Origin: Adiantum capillus-veneris
Lineage: Eukaryota; Streptophyta; Polypodiopsida; Polypodiales; Pteridaceae
Reading direction: 5' to 3'
Assembly: GCA_014529385.2 (NCBI GenBank)
Contig: CM043967.1
Coordinates: 7,150,001 to 7,214,000, forward strand
Length of the DNA stretch: 64,000 bases
In this document: piece by piece, positions 1-11,639 of the stretch
How the letters are laid out: every line of letters starts with the position of its first letter
How positions within the stretch are numbered: position 1 is the first letter of the stretch
Position numbers and translations under genes: made by a program
Notes under the pieces: model-generated
The model's database searches: none
The model's input: only the letters and a program-made list of their open reading frames with translations
What the model was told of the DNA's origin: nothing

Positions 1-221
1 CCATCAAGGACCTGACTCCCTGCTTTGTCTCTCCAACTTAGGGACCTAAACCTAATCAGTTTATACTAAACTAATGTAGCCTACACCTATAAAAGAGCAT
101 TGAGAGGTCACTATCAGAGGGAGCACTTGAAAGAGAAGTCATGCACACACGTTGAATCCAATGGTCACTATGCACAGGAGTAGGATATCCGTCCACATGA
201 GATTTCCCTAGAGAACGCACT

Positions 222-224
<3 letters not shown>

Positions 225-275
<51 letters not shown>
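225..275. repeat. (CT)n microsatellite
   Basis: About 51 bp of uninterrupted CT dinucleotide. Apparent proteins of alternating Arg-Glu or Ser-Leu on either strand are artefacts of this repeat. Confidence 0.97.
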
Positions 276-278
<3 letters not shown>

Positions 279-375
279 GTGGTCTCCATCTCATCGAGAC
301 GAGGGGTCTTGTAAATACCATCTTGAATCAAGTTTACCCGCACATTCCAAAGGGTTTTCATCTCCTCCGTCTACG

Positions 376-381
<6 letters not shown>

Positions 382-462
<81 letters not shown>
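382..462. repeat. (CT)n microsatellite
   Basis: About 81 bp of pure CT dinucleotide, 107 bp downstream of the first tract. Confidence 0.97.
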
Positions 463-466
<4 letters not shown>

Positions 467-609
467 GATGTACTGTGTTGTTGTCATTCGAATTGCTATT
501 GTCCGCGTCCTAGCCGCTTAAAGCTAGGTGGTGCCCCCTATTCACTTCCCATGATGAGAGTTCTACGTGAACAGGTGTGGCGTAGAGGCCGAAGAGGCTG
601 GTTTTGTGC

Positions 610-1425
610 TTCCCATTGTCATTGGTAATACTAGAGTTGTACTGGTACTGTATACTAGTACTGATACTGATACCTTCTGGTACTACTAAACTATACTGAT
701 ACTGGTACTGGTACACACACACACATGGATCTTTTTAGTGTGTTACTATTTCCCTGGTATATACTTTTTTTGGGACTGTTGGATTGGGTAACTTTAGTGA
801 AGAACTCGCTTAAATTCACTACACACACATGCAAACAAACAGTAATGGTACTGACACAGGTACTACTACTAATATTGGTAGTACTGATACTATTACTACT
901 ATACTAGTACTGGTAGAATTGGTTGTACTGGTACAATATATATTGATACTGGTACTGGTACTTACTGGTACTACTAGACTATTTCGGTACTGATACTAAC
1001 ACTATATATACACTACTGATACAGATACTCCTATATTGCTATTGGCAATATGGGATTTGTAATGGTATTGTATACCGGTACTGATGCTGATACCTCCTGG
1101 TACTACGGAACTATACTAGTATTGGTACTGATACACACACACATGACTGTTTTTAGTGCCGCTATTTCCCTGGTATATTTTTGCTGGGATTGTTGGCCTG
1201 GGGTACCTTTAGTGGATAGCTTGCTTAAATTCACTACATAATTTTTGTAAAGTGGTACCTTAATGGTACCTAACCCTTAGATACTAAATGGGTTATGGAC
1301 GGGCTAACCGGCTCTGTAAATGATATCATCTTTTGCTTAATAGTAGCGAGGTGGCTCCCTCCTAACAAGTCTTTGATACTGCATTCTTAAGTGCTCTCTT
1401 CCCCTCCCCCCCCCCCCCCCCCCCC

Positions 1426-1486
<61 letters not shown>

Positions 1487-2300
1487 TACATGGCGGTGCT
1501 GCTACACCATCCCCCTCTTGAAGCCGGGCCCGCCATACGGCTAAGAAGGAAGATGGCCACTTGATCCAAAACCTATAAAAAGGTGAGCTTTACATGCTCA
1601 CTTAGCATTGGTGGTGTGAGGAATTGGGAGAAGTGTCTGTACATTAGGAATGTGAGGACTTTATTTGCAAAGGGGTAGTGTTAAATGTCGGATCTATGGC
1701 AAAGGACAAGGATAAGCAGGCTATTGTGGAGTTGGATGCTTCAACTCATTCTTAGGTAACCTTTGGCATTGAAATGGAATGTTGTCTGAACTATTTGATG
1801 GTTATGAGTATTCCTCATGTATATGCCAGTAGAGACACTTGAATAGATTCTTTTCTTGAACTTTATCTCATGAGATCTTGTAAAGCAGAAGGGGCTTTAT
1901 ATGGTTTTCCCCTTGTAATGATTTCATCTCTAAATATATGATTAGCTTGACCTTTATTAATATTTATTTTTGAAAGCAATCTAGTTGCATGACATCTATA
2001 ACATGTGGGATACCCATGCATCACCTGCATATGGTATCAATGCTAACTAGATGTTGTGTTGTTTCCATAGGTGGACGTAAGGGTTACCTTCTCAACTATG
2101 GTTTTCAAACTTCCTTGGCTTGAAGATGCGGACTATTATATCTTATGGCTCTTGATATTAGCACTTGTGTATAAAGACTGTCTTGTACTATGAAAGGGAA
2201 TTATACTTCCTTTTCATTGGCATAGTTTCTAGTGTCTTTTGTAATCTAAAAGTATTCTTTGGTGAATATGTTATATTGTTATTGAAACACACACACACCT
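610..2300. repeat. 1.7-kb direct duplication, copy 1
   Basis: This segment is repeated at 3195-4945, in the same orientation and order. Shared landmarks are the GGTACTGATAC-rich blocks, the ACACACACATGG(A/C)T box, the segment ending TAAATTCACTACATAATTTT, a poly-C plus dinucleotide tract, and the long tail around GGATCTATGG...GATAAGCAGG up to the AC-rich end. Inside, a subunit of about 420 bp occurs twice (near 640-830 and 1060-1245). No TG...CA ends, primer-binding site or target duplication are convincing, so I do not call these LTRs. The intervening 0.9 kb has no pol coding. Confidence 0.85.
1399..1485. repeat. Poly-C followed by (TC)n
   Basis: Poly-C at about 1401-1427 followed by TC dinucleotide to about 1484. 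The equivalent position in the second copy of the duplication (4070-4140) has poly-C followed by TG instead. Confidence 0.95.
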
Positions 2301-3190
2301 AGCACCAAGAATAGTGGTGATACTATTCAAAGACCTTGTTACTATATTTTAATCCCTCGATGTCTACCCTAGATAATTTTACCTTGGATTGATACTTGAG
2401 GGATGGGGCTCTCTTCACATGGACCTTATAGGTTCGCTTGGTTGGTTGAAGGCTGAAGAGGCTACTTGTTCTTACATTTGGTGTTATATTTCTCTAAATG
2501 GCCTTTTATGGACTTTGTAGAATTTAGCACTATCTCAAGGGATAGAGCTTCCTACAGTGCCTCTTTCTAAAGCATCACTTCAAGTACTTAGATGCATACA
2601 TGAACCTATGGCATCTAAATTGATAGCAGGGGCGTCAGCTGATCTAGCCAACTCTTTGGTTCAAACAATGTCGTTCGATAAATGTGTCATACCCTTGCCC
2701 AACTTATCAACAACTCTGAGGAAGGGGTGGCAGAGTTATCTGAATTCATTGAAAACATTCCCTCCTTGACACTTGCTCACAAAGGGGAGTTAGCCTAGTT
2801 CTCTTCTGATGTTTTTAGGAACAAGTTACTTTTAAACAAACTATACATTTGAGGATTCCTTTGGGATTAGGCATAAATATATCGTTAATAGACTATGAAT
2901 GACAACCATACTTTTTTCAAACTAGCTACCAAAGCCTTAAAACTCCTACATGAGTAATGTCTTCCTTGAAGACAATATCAGATACTGTGCTGATAAGATT
3001 GATTTGACCCTCTTCAAGGATATTTTGTCTTGGCACATCTTTGCTAATGCTTCATACTCAACTTTTGCTGCTCTCATTTGTTTCACAAGAAGGCAATGGG
3101 CCCATATACAATGGGCCTGCTACTCACCCGTTGTGTATGGCACCTGGGACAGGGCGGGTACACACACACACACAAACACACACACATAGA
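2300..3190. other. Spacer between the 1.7-kb duplicates
   Basis: About 0.9 kb of unique sequence. One open frame of 70 codons lies at 2557-2769 (+). I do not recognise its product and nothing supports expression. An AC-rich tract at about 3158-3187 leads into the second duplicate. Confidence 0.4.
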
Positions 3191-3458
3191 GGACTGGTAC
3201 TATTACTACTACTGATACTGACACTATACACTACTGGTATTGATAATCCTATACTTCTATTGGTAATACTGGAGTTATATTGGTACTATATACTGGTACT
3301 GATATTGATATCTACTCGTACTAATGAACTATATTGGTACTAGTACTGGTACACACACACACATGGCTATTTTTAGTGTGTTACTATTTTTCAGGTATAT
3401 ATTTTTGCTAGGACTATTGACCTGGGTAACTTTAGTGTGGATAACTTGCTTAAATTCA

Positions 3459-3459
<1 letters not shown>

Positions 3460-3499
<40 letters not shown>
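3460..3499. repeat. (AC)n microsatellite
   Basis: About 40 bp of AC dinucleotide. The matching site in the other subunits has only a short ACACAC run, so the tract expanded after duplication. Confidence 0.95.
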
Positions 3500-3505
<6 letters not shown>

Positions 3506-4069
3506 AGTGATACTAGTACTAGTACTGATACTAGTAGTATTGGTACTGATACTACTGGTACTATTACTGCTATACTAGTACTGGTAGTACTGGTTGTACT
3601 GGTACAATATATTATGATATAGGTACTGGTACTTATTGGTACTACTAGACTATACTAGTACTAATACTCGCACTCTACACTACTGGTACTGATACTCCTA
3701 TACTACTATTAGTAATATTGGAGTTGTACTGGTATTGTATATTGGTCTTGATAATGATACCTATTGGTACTATTGAACTATATTGGTATTGGTACTGGTA
3801 CTGGTACACACACACATGGCTCTTTTTAGTGTGTTGCTATTTTCTTGGTATATTTTTGCTGGGACTATTGTCCCGGGGTACCTTTAGTGAATAACTCGCT
3901 TAAATTCACTACATAATTTTTGTAAGGTGGTACTTTAATGGTACCTAACCCTTAGATACTAAATGAATTATGGGCGGGCTAACCGGCTCTAGAAATGATG
4001 TCATCTTCTTCTTAACAGCAACGTGGCTCCCTCTCCTGACGGGTCTGCAATACTGCACTCTTAAGCGTT

Positions 4070-4081
4070 CCCCCCCCCCCC

Positions 4082-4140
<59 letters not shown>
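4070..4140. repeat. Poly-C followed by (TG)n
   Basis: Poly-C at 4070-4081 and TG dinucleotide at about 4085-4139. It is positionally equivalent to the poly-C/(TC)n at 1399-1485. Confidence 0.95.
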
Positions 4141-4141
<1 letters not shown>

Positions 4142-5169
4142 ATGGAGGTGTTGTTACACCATCCCCCTCTTGAAGCCGAACCCACCATACAGCTAAGAAG
4201 GAAGGTGGCCACTTGTTCCAAAACCTATAAAAAGGTGAGCTTTACATGCTCACTTAGCATTGTGGTGTGAGTAATTGGGAGAAGTGTCTGTACATTAGGA
4301 CTGTGAGGATTTTACCTGCAAAGGGTAGTGTTAAATGTCGGATCTATGGAAAAGGGCAAGGATAAGCAGGCTATTGTGGAGTTGGCTACTTCAACTCATT
4401 CTCAGGTGACTTTTGGCATTGAAATGGACTACTATCCAAACTATTTGATGGTTGTGAGTATTCCTCATGCATATGATGGTAGAGGCACTTGAATAGCATT
4501 GTCTAATGAACTTTATATCATGAGAGCTTGTAAAGCACAAGGGGCTTCATATGGTTTTTCCCTTGTAAATGATTTCATCTCTGAATATATGATTAGATTG
4601 ACCTTTCTTATTATTTATCTTTGAAATAAATCTAGTTGGGTGACATCTATAACATGTGGGATACCCATGCTTCACTTGCATACGGTATCAATGCTAACTA
4701 AATGTTGTGTTGTTTCCATGGGTGCAGGTCAGGGTTGCCTTCTCAACTATGGTTTTCAAAGTTCCTTGGATTGAAGACGCAGACTATTATATCTTTTGGC
4801 TCTTGATTTTAGCACTTGCGTATAAAGATTGTTATGTACTATGAATGGCAGTTATACCTCCTTTTCATTGACATAGTTTCTAGTGTCTTTTGTAATCTGA
4901 AAGAATTCTTTGGTGAATATGTTATATTTTTATTGAACACACACACACACAATGCACTATCACATGGTGCAAACATGAGGAATGATGAGAGAGAAAGTGG
5001 TTGCGTTTATCATCTAAGTGGTTGTACACTTGCTCTCAATTGAACATGTGCGCATGTGAATACTTACAATTTTGACGTGGAAGAGACTCTTTCACTTGCA
5101 TTAGTGAATGTCAACACTAAAAAGGAACCCAAATATTTCATATATTAAATCCTAAACCTCCATTCAATT

Positions 5170-5450
5170 TATATACATAGATAAATTTTCAAAACAAAGC
5201 CCAATACCATGCGCTTGACCGAGTCAAGAGTCGCTATGTAACTTAGTTTGAATCTACTAGGGATTTTCATAAGTACAAATCCATTTTGCTGCAATAAGAT
5301 GGATTATCATACTCATTATATAGCACATCAATGATAAAGACATGTTTCCACCTCCATAAGCTATATATAGATATATTTTCAAAACAAAGCCAAGACCATG
5401 CGCTTGACCAAGCCAAGAGTTGCTATGTAACTTAGTTCAAATCTACCAGA
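5170..5450. repeat. Short direct duplication, period about 190 bp
   Basis: Two copies of about 90 bp starting near 5170 and 5362. They share ATTTTCAAAACAAAGCC, CCATGCGCTTGACC, and GCTATGTAACTTAGTT. The spacer between them is unrelated. No coding signal. Confidence 0.8.
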
Positions 5451-5800
5451 CATGCAATCCAATTGGTAGTGGATTTTGAGGGCAACAAATTTTGACTTGA
5501 GAAGTGCTTGTGCATGAGTGTCACATCCAACACAAGAATTCTCCACTCGGTCAGGAAGTCTTAAGTTGGATATCTTCTGATCCTTTCTTCACTAGGAGTC
5601 AACAAGCTACTCTCTTCTCTTCCCTTCTTGAGAGATCTTCAAGCTAGTATTCATCAACTTTGGGGGTCAACACGTGCAAGACTCGCCCCATGCATAGGTT
5701 GTCTCTTTATAAGCCTCAACACAGGGATGCAAGAAACCACATCACGTTATCCACCTGTAATGGCTTAAGCTGCTCAAAGACAAGCAATTAGGTGACATTC

Positions 5801-6158
5801 TTTTTGGTCTACAACTTCCATGGCGCCTTCCTCCTTGCTTATGCATTCTTCCCTGCTTCAACTTTAAGCATCATTCTTGCATGACCTTCTTTAGTCAGCT
5901 TGGAACTAGTGCTTGGAGTCGATACCTCCTCAGGAACCATGGGGTTGATTTCCTCCATTGGTGCACCGATCACACTGCTTCAACTTTTTGGTCTACAACT
6001 TCCATGGCGCCTTCCTCCTTGCTTATGCATTCTTCCCCTGCTTCAACTTTAAGCATCATTCTTGCACGACCCTCTTTCGTCAGCTAGGAACTAGTGCTTG
6101 GAGTCGGTACCTCCTCAGCAACCATGGGGTTGATTTCCTCCATTGGTGCACCGATCAC
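5801..6158. repeat. Tandem duplication, period 184 bp
   Basis: Copy 1 is 5801-5973 and copy 2 is 5985-6158. They are nearly identical over the whole unit, including TTTTTGGTCTACAACTTCCA and GGGGTTGATTTCCTCC. The high identity suggests a recent event. Confidence 0.92.
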
Positions 6159-6408
6159 TCATGCGACAACCCCTGTTTTCTCTCCTCTTGGCACCTTACC
6201 CCTGGTGCCTTCCTCTACTCCCCATACCCTATCTGGCTTCACCTCCGCGACAACACCTCTCAATGCATCCTCTTCCACCCACACCCTATCGGGACTTGCC
6301 ACCACAACATCTAACTCTTTTGCTTTTAATAAAGAAGATATTTTTTATCACTTTCTTGCCTCCTCTGCGGTGGTGTTGAAGAAGTCCAGTTTCAGCCCCA
6401 AGGAGTAG
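6094..6408 (+). other. Ser/Thr/Pro-rich open frame, unrecognised
   Basis: An open frame of 104 codons starting inside the second tandem copy. It is rich in Ser, Thr and Pro, with two HTLSG repeats in the middle. I do not recognise a family. It may be a fragment of a retrotransposon gag-like protein or chance coding in C-rich sequence. A neighbouring frame (6143-6379) is also open, which weakens the case. Confidence 0.2.
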
Positions 6409-6584
6409 CAAGCAGGGATTTCATTAACATGATCATGATCGTGTGATTACGTTAATAACTCTAGTAATTACACAAAAAAACACATGATCACGTTAACTAT
6501 TAATGTGACTTTGATGATGACCCGCAAAAATCCATTGAGCCAATTAGCTTGCCGGATAAAAGAATATTCCTTACGAGTCCCGCT

Positions 6585-6662
6585 GGGTTTTTTTATTTTC
6601 TCGACGGGCTCGCCAAGCAACGCCTTTTACCCGGTGGGCCCATCGAGAAAATAAAAAACCCC
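6585..6662. repeat. Inverted repeat with 26-bp arms
   Basis: Left arm 6585-6610 and right arm 6636-6662 are reverse complements except for a few positions (core TTTTTTATTTTCTCGA against TCGAGAAAATAAAAAA). The loop is about 25 bp. This could be the core of a foldback or miniature inverted-repeat element, or a terminator-like hairpin of a dead element. No coding sequence is nearby. Confidence 0.8.
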
Positions 6663-6669
6663 ATCAGGC

Positions 6670-7483
6670 GTAATTATATAAAGTAAACAGCGTGCTTACC
6701 GTGGTGCTTTGACTAAGCAAATCCATGGAGTGTATTCGAGCGTTGGGTATTTTCATATCCTTGTGAATTGACCTAAGGTTACAGAGTCACAGGTCTTTTT
6801 TTGGGGTTGAACGTGATTCTTAATTCGGTAACCACTTCTAGAAATATTTAAATCCTTTATCGAACATAAAGGTACAAAGCCATTGGTCCAAATGAGGGTT
6901 GTAATTGGTTTTAGAAGATGAGTATATGTAAATGACGAGTTGATAGTCAAGGGTTGGATGTTCTGTACTAGTGTACTAGGCATATAAAGATCCTTGAAGT
7001 CTTGCATTTTTCACCATCATAGATTTGAGTTGATATACATTGTCATTGCACAATATAAGAGCTATAATCTTTAATTGAGTGAAAATAGCTTTTATATATT
7101 GAATTGGTTGCATAAAGGGGCCTACAATCCTTGAGTGGGTACAAGTAGTCCTCAATTGTGTGATTATATTGAAGATTTCTTTGCGTTATTTCATGCATTT
7201 CCCAATACAGGGAGTGAATTATGTATTATGAAAGATTATTACTGTATGACATGACCAATCATAGATTTTATTGCTTTCATGGATTTTTTTTTTGGCAAAC
7301 AATTGACATCGTTCAGTGTAGAAGTTGATTATTCTTTGTAGTATAGTGTGCATTGCAAATCTCATATCGTGCAGATTTGATTACTTTCCTAGTGAATGTT
7401 TTTTTAATATATATTGAAAAAAAGAAAAATGTTATAAAAACTGTACATCTAGTTCTTTTGTCTTTAATTTTAATTTAAAAGCA
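6670..7483. other. AT-rich non-coding sequence
   Basis: I see no gene, LTR end or clear repeat in this stretch. It probably includes the 5' flank or terminal region of the hAT element that starts coding near 7484, but I could not define terminal inverted repeats. Confidence 0.3.
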
Positions 7484-8003
7484 ATGGAGCAAAATGTCGG
7501 CATAAGTGGTACAAAGAAGCCAAAGAATTAAAAAGCTCTTGACAAAGAGTGGAATTATGCTCACAAGATATGCGATCGATATATGGAGTGGCAATGTAAA
7601 TTTTGCTTCACACAAAAAAATCAGGTGGTGCACCACGTATTAGGGGCCATTTTTTGGGTAGCATTAAAAAGAGTAATAAGAAATGTGAACATCCTCAGGC
7701 ACTTGCAATTGCAAAGCGTTTGAGAGAAGAGCTTGCCAAAAAAGGTGTCAAGAGACAATAGATATATAGATATGTTATGGATGCAAGTCAAGAGTAGTCA
7801 GAGCCAAATTTTAACTCTATTGATCCTATGGTGACACCAACTAACCTTGGAGAACAGCCTACGCAGGGAGAGGAAATGTCAAGCAGCGTTCCTTTTAAGT
7901 GTCACAATGAAGATGGACTTGGTCAAATGCATCAAAAATCATCGCATCAAAGCTTTCGGATCCAGTCTCTAGAAGAAGCACAAATTGCACTCTCCAAAGT
8001 AAT
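7484..8003 (+). pseudogene. hAT transposase, N-terminal part (interrupted)
   Basis: This is the amino-terminal part of a hAT-superfamily DNA-transposon transposase, which binds element ends and catalyses cut-and-paste movement in the nucleus. Around 7540-7760 the translation has the pattern of a BED-type zinc finger: a Trp with a Cys pair (WQCKFC), then GGAPRIRGHFLG, then a later Cys-His (KKCEHPQ). The finger is read in two frames, so a frameshift lies near 7620. Stops follow the first ATG (7484) and the finger. The open frame from 7828 continues into the insertion at 8004. The rest of the gene resumes at 15083. The assignment rests on the match of both halves to hAT layout. Confidence 0.7.
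7999..8003. repeat. Target site duplication, left (GTAAT)
   Basis: Five bases GTAAT directly before the LTR start, repeated exactly at 15078-15082 after the right LTR. A 5-bp duplication is the size made by LTR-retrotransposon integrases. Confidence 0.93.
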
Positions 8004-8972
8004 TGTTAGAAGTGGCTAACGGCTACACCAATTATGCACCAAGTTGTGGATATGTTATGGATGTGCCATAGTGCACAGTATGGACTTTTCATTGTATAGG
8101 GCTTGGGCTCATTTAGGAGTTCCAAAGTTGTATGAGTCTAAGCTAGAGAGCTCACTTTATCCCATAGTTGAAGGGTTTGAGGCCCAAAACTATAAGAGAG
8201 CCCTATGCTTAATGAGAGGTCATTCTTGAGTGGTCCTTTTGAGAACTCTCTCCCTAGAGGAGGTCTTGATGGCCTAGCCTTTGAGATTAATGCCCATGTT
8301 TAGAAGGCTAGTGCTAATCACATGTAATTAGTGTAACCCTATCTTAATTAATCTAATCTTCATTATGTTGTCAATCATGTTTATCTAATTTCTTTCATTG
8401 TTTTGAAGTGTTGATCTTCTCTAATCTAACTCTTACTTATACTAAGCTACTCCGATTAGTGGAGTCCTTTATCTAACTCTCTCGATTAAGCGGAGTGGGT
8501 GTACTCGTGATTGAGGGATTAGAGTTGTCCTCTAATGGTGTGCTTGTGTGTGTGTAGGTTTAAGAAGCCTTGAGCTTAATTTGATTATGTGTGACTTGAT
8601 TTGGACACCATGATGGGCATGGTTGGGGTGGCCGACTTGAATGCGATCTTGTGTGCTTAATCGTCAATGCATGTAATTAGAGTTGTGCTTGAGAGATTCC
8701 AAGATTAGTGTGTTTCACTTCGTTGCTTGATGTGTGTAGATGATAGCTTGAAATTGATGCTTGATGTGCGATTAGCATTAGTTGATTTGGGATGATTTCT
8801 ATTTGCATTGGAGGATGCACGCTCATGAATCCTTTCAATCTTTGCATCCAATGACGTTCTCACACATTCTTTGTGTGATGCCTCCAAGCCCTAGCCGGGT
8901 CATTCTCTCTCTCTCTCTCTCCGGATTGATAGATTTGTGGGAGATTGCCTATGCTATGGCGAGTCTCCAACA
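8004..8972 (+). repeat. 5' LTR of the LARD-like element
   Basis: Begins TGTTAGAAGTGG and ends CTCCAACA. It is nearly identical to 14133-15077. It contains a small CT microsatellite (8908-8931) that is shorter in the right LTR. The short open frame at 8044-8229 is repeated at 14173-14358 and is simply LTR sequence. Confidence 0.95.
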
Positions 8973-8973
8973 T

Positions 8974-8991
8974 TGGCGCTGCTGCCAGAGA
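8974..8991 (+). other. Primer-binding site, tRNA-Asp-like
   Basis: TGGCGCTGCTGCCAGAGA starts one base after the LTR. It differs at four positions from the complement of the plant tRNA-Asp 3' end, the usual primer of many gypsy elements. Confidence 0.75.
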
Positions 8992-9059
8992 CGGGTTGCC
9001 TACGCTAGTGGAGTTGAGGTTGCAAAAGATAAGAGTAATTGGATTACCGATTTCTTGTA

Positions 9060-10450
9060 ATTAAATAGGATTTGATTTGTGTGTAGTGTAATTAGGTTTA
9101 ATTGGATGTGTATAGAGTCATTTCACCCCAAAACCCCTAAATTCTCTTTTGATTTTGCTAATTTTTCACTAACCTTCGCTAATTTTGCATCCATTCATGC
9201 TTATTTCGTGCTAATTGTACTAACTCCATGCTAATTGTGCTAACCTAACCACTAATTTTGATTTGAAATGTATGCTAAATCCCTTTAATTGAGGAGGATC
9301 ATCACTCTTAATTGCTCTAATCTATGCCTAATCATGTGATTGAGTGTTGATTTTGGTCAATTTTTGATCAATTTTGGACCGAATCAGAGTTGCGCACATG
9401 TGTATGCATGATGGAATCATCGCGTGGAGCAAGGATTAGCTTGGATGCAATCAATTGTAAGTGGATTGACCTACTCCGTTCAATTTTTGATTGATTAAGT
9501 TGATCCTATTGAGTTGCTAAGTCATTGCTAAAATTAGGTGTGTGTGCCTAATTGATGGAATTTATGCTTAATTTGATGAAATTGGAATGAAATTGTAATC
9601 AAATTGAACACCTAAATGCTTGTAGATTGATGATTTTGCAAGAAATGTGTGTGCAAACATTAGGAATTGGCCTAATTTCGTTGCTAATTGAGCAAAAAAA
9701 TTGAATTTGTGCACCTAATTAATGAAAATTTTGCACAAATCGACGGCCTAAATTTCGGTGTGTGTGCCTAATTAATGGCCAATTATGCCTAAATTGGTAT
9801 CAATTATCAATTATAATGATTATTGGACCTAAAATGGTTGGTGTTCTATGTTTATAATTGATGATTCGATTGATACACAATTGAAAATGATTTTACGTAT
9901 TACCATTGGTATGTATGCCATTTTGATTAAAGACGGTAAGAATTTTGAACGATTTTGCCTGTGCAAATGTCGGAATCAATTGTGTAGCTTAATTTGCGAA
10001 CCTAAATGACAAGCCCCATTGGGTTTGAATGATATGGGATATTAGATATGAGCAATTCAAGATTGCAATGATGATAATGGGGAATGCCTATATGAACTCA
10101 AGTTGTTGACCCATTTTAATCAATGACTTAAAATGGGATTTTAAAAGCTTGATGTGGAGGTTTATACATAGTTGATTGAGTTTGAATATCAACTTTGTCA
10201 TTTTTTTTTGTGCATTGGATCTCAATTTATTGAAAATGGGAGTGCGGCATGGTGAATGAAAATCAATTTAATGGAAAGAGTCCCAATTTTTGGCATAAAA
10301 GTGTGTTGAAATTGAATCCATGACCACGGTCTACAGAGTTTTCCAAAAATATGAAAAAACGGGGCTTAGTCTGTTTCTTGTCAATCGTTTGTGCGTATGG
10401 AAAACAAAATTATGAAGGCCCATGTTGATTTTGTGCTTTCCTAATGTAAG
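9060..10450. other. Element interior, AT-rich, non-coding
   Basis: AT-rich sequence with many short recurrences of CCTAATT and TTGATTG words. No open frame of note, and no similarity to retroelement proteins seen. Confidence 0.6.
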
Positions 10451-11240
10451 CAAGCTTTACATAGTGTCTAGGGAGTCCAACTCCGTAGCCTCGTATGCCT
10501 CTTTGTCGAAGACTCTTGCCCTCTCTCTACCACTAAATGTCCATAGCATATCATACACACCATTCTTTGAGTGAGAACCTCCTCTTGAGGTTTTTTTTTT
10601 TTTTGAAAATAAAGAAAACACACACCTCCGACTTTCTTGAAGTGAACACAACACACACACCCTTTTTTTTTAGCTAAAAGCCTGGCAAGTCTGGCCACTT
10701 GCTTGGGCGCAAGACAAAACAACACACACACACACACCCAATCCGACTTTCTCTCCGCCATTTGCTTGGCTTGTAGTACAACTCACCTACACACACACAC
10801 ACACACACACACGCCTCCTGCTGATATTCGTGCTACTCTTGCCTCCTGCTTGGCTTTATTCGCGTAAGCACACACACATACACACACTCGTGCACTGCTG
10901 TTTTGGTGCTTTCTGGAGATTGGCCGACTCTCTAGGCCAGCTAGTCTTCGACAGTCGAAGCTGCCGCCCGCCATAAACCACACTCACGCCTGGCTTGGAC
11001 GGTTTCCAGCGTAGACAAATCGCTACCCTGGTCCTCGCATCTCGCCCTGGTCTTCACTCCAGTCTGCTCTTGCAGCGGCACCACAGACCAACCTGCTTTG
11101 GCTCAAACAGTTCCTCGTTCACTAACCGGTCTGTAGCTGACGAGACCCCACCATCTTGCCTCGCCTCAAAAGGTGATACATCACCCTGACTGCAAAATTT
11201 TGCTAGCTTGAGTTGCAAGTACTCGGGCTTTGCTCGAATT
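10445..11240. other. GC-richer, AC-repeat-rich block within the LARD
   Basis: This block differs in composition from the surrounding AT-rich interior. It contains poly-T and AC tracts (for example 10790-10812) and repeats of TTGCTTGGC-type words, then a GC-richer stretch at 10900-11200. Short frames exist on both strands (10995-11189 +, 11054-11329 -), but neither is recognisable. It could be captured host sequence. Confidence 0.4.
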
Positions 11241-11639
11241 TCATAAGCGGAGCTTGTTGCTTTGGTCTTCTGAAAAGGGTTGGAGACAAACGACCTCAGT
11301 ATTGCGCAAATGCTTATCTGTGTATTCATTATTTCGCGCTCTTAAAAATTGCCAATTTTTAAAAGCTGAAACTAGAAAAAACTTGTATTGTCTGCTAAAT
11401 GAGCTACATAAGAGCTTGTTATACCCATTGATAAGTTTATACAGAGATTGTCCTAGACAACTCTAGTGCTCCTTTTTGAATAGCTGCTTTTTTTTAACAT
11501 CAATTATTGGGCTATTTTACGACACAAGCATTCAATTTGATTTACTCAAAAGAGCTTGGAAAACAAAAGTTTACCTTATGCTTTTCCTCTGCGATGTTAT
11601 ATATAGCATATCAGCTACATATGAACTTCATCTTGAGGT

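Larger units (their letters stand above)
1..620. other. Non-coding, LTR-like segment with microsatellites
   Basis: No gene is seen. A TATA-like box (TATAAAAG near 89-96) is followed by C+T-rich sequence and two long CT microsatellites. That layout resembles the promoter and downstream part of an LTR, but no partner LTR, primer-binding site or target duplication is visible. Open frames here are read-throughs of the dinucleotide repeat. Confidence 0.3.
3195..4945. repeat. 1.7-kb direct duplication, copy 2
   Basis: Second copy of 610-2300, clearly diverged by many substitutions and small indels but collinear. It contains two 420-455-bp subunits (near 3290-3470 and 3745-3930), an expanded AC tract (3460-3499), and a poly-C/(TG)n tract. 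Homology ends at the AC-rich stretch near 4935-4950, matching the end near 2290-2300 in copy 1. Confidence 0.85.

Noticed and set aside
71-628. Open frames on both strands with long Arg-Glu or Ser-Leu runs
   Set aside because: They are translations of the CT microsatellites and have no other protein-like content.
1399-4140. Repeat arrays as CRISPR
   Set aside because: Simple dinucleotide or large duplicated units without spacer structure, in a eukaryotic context.
4012-4270. Three overlapping frames with Cys-Val or Thr-His runs
   Set aside because: Artefacts of the (TG)n tract. All three frames are open for that reason.
610-4945. 1.7-kb duplicates as LTRs of one element
   Set aside because: No TG...CA ends, primer site, polypurine tract or target duplication could be defined, and the 0.9-kb interior has no element features.
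8044-8229. Identical 61-codon frames at 8044-8229 and 14173-14358
   Set aside because: They are LTR sequence duplicated by the element. Identity reflects the two LTRs, not a gene family.
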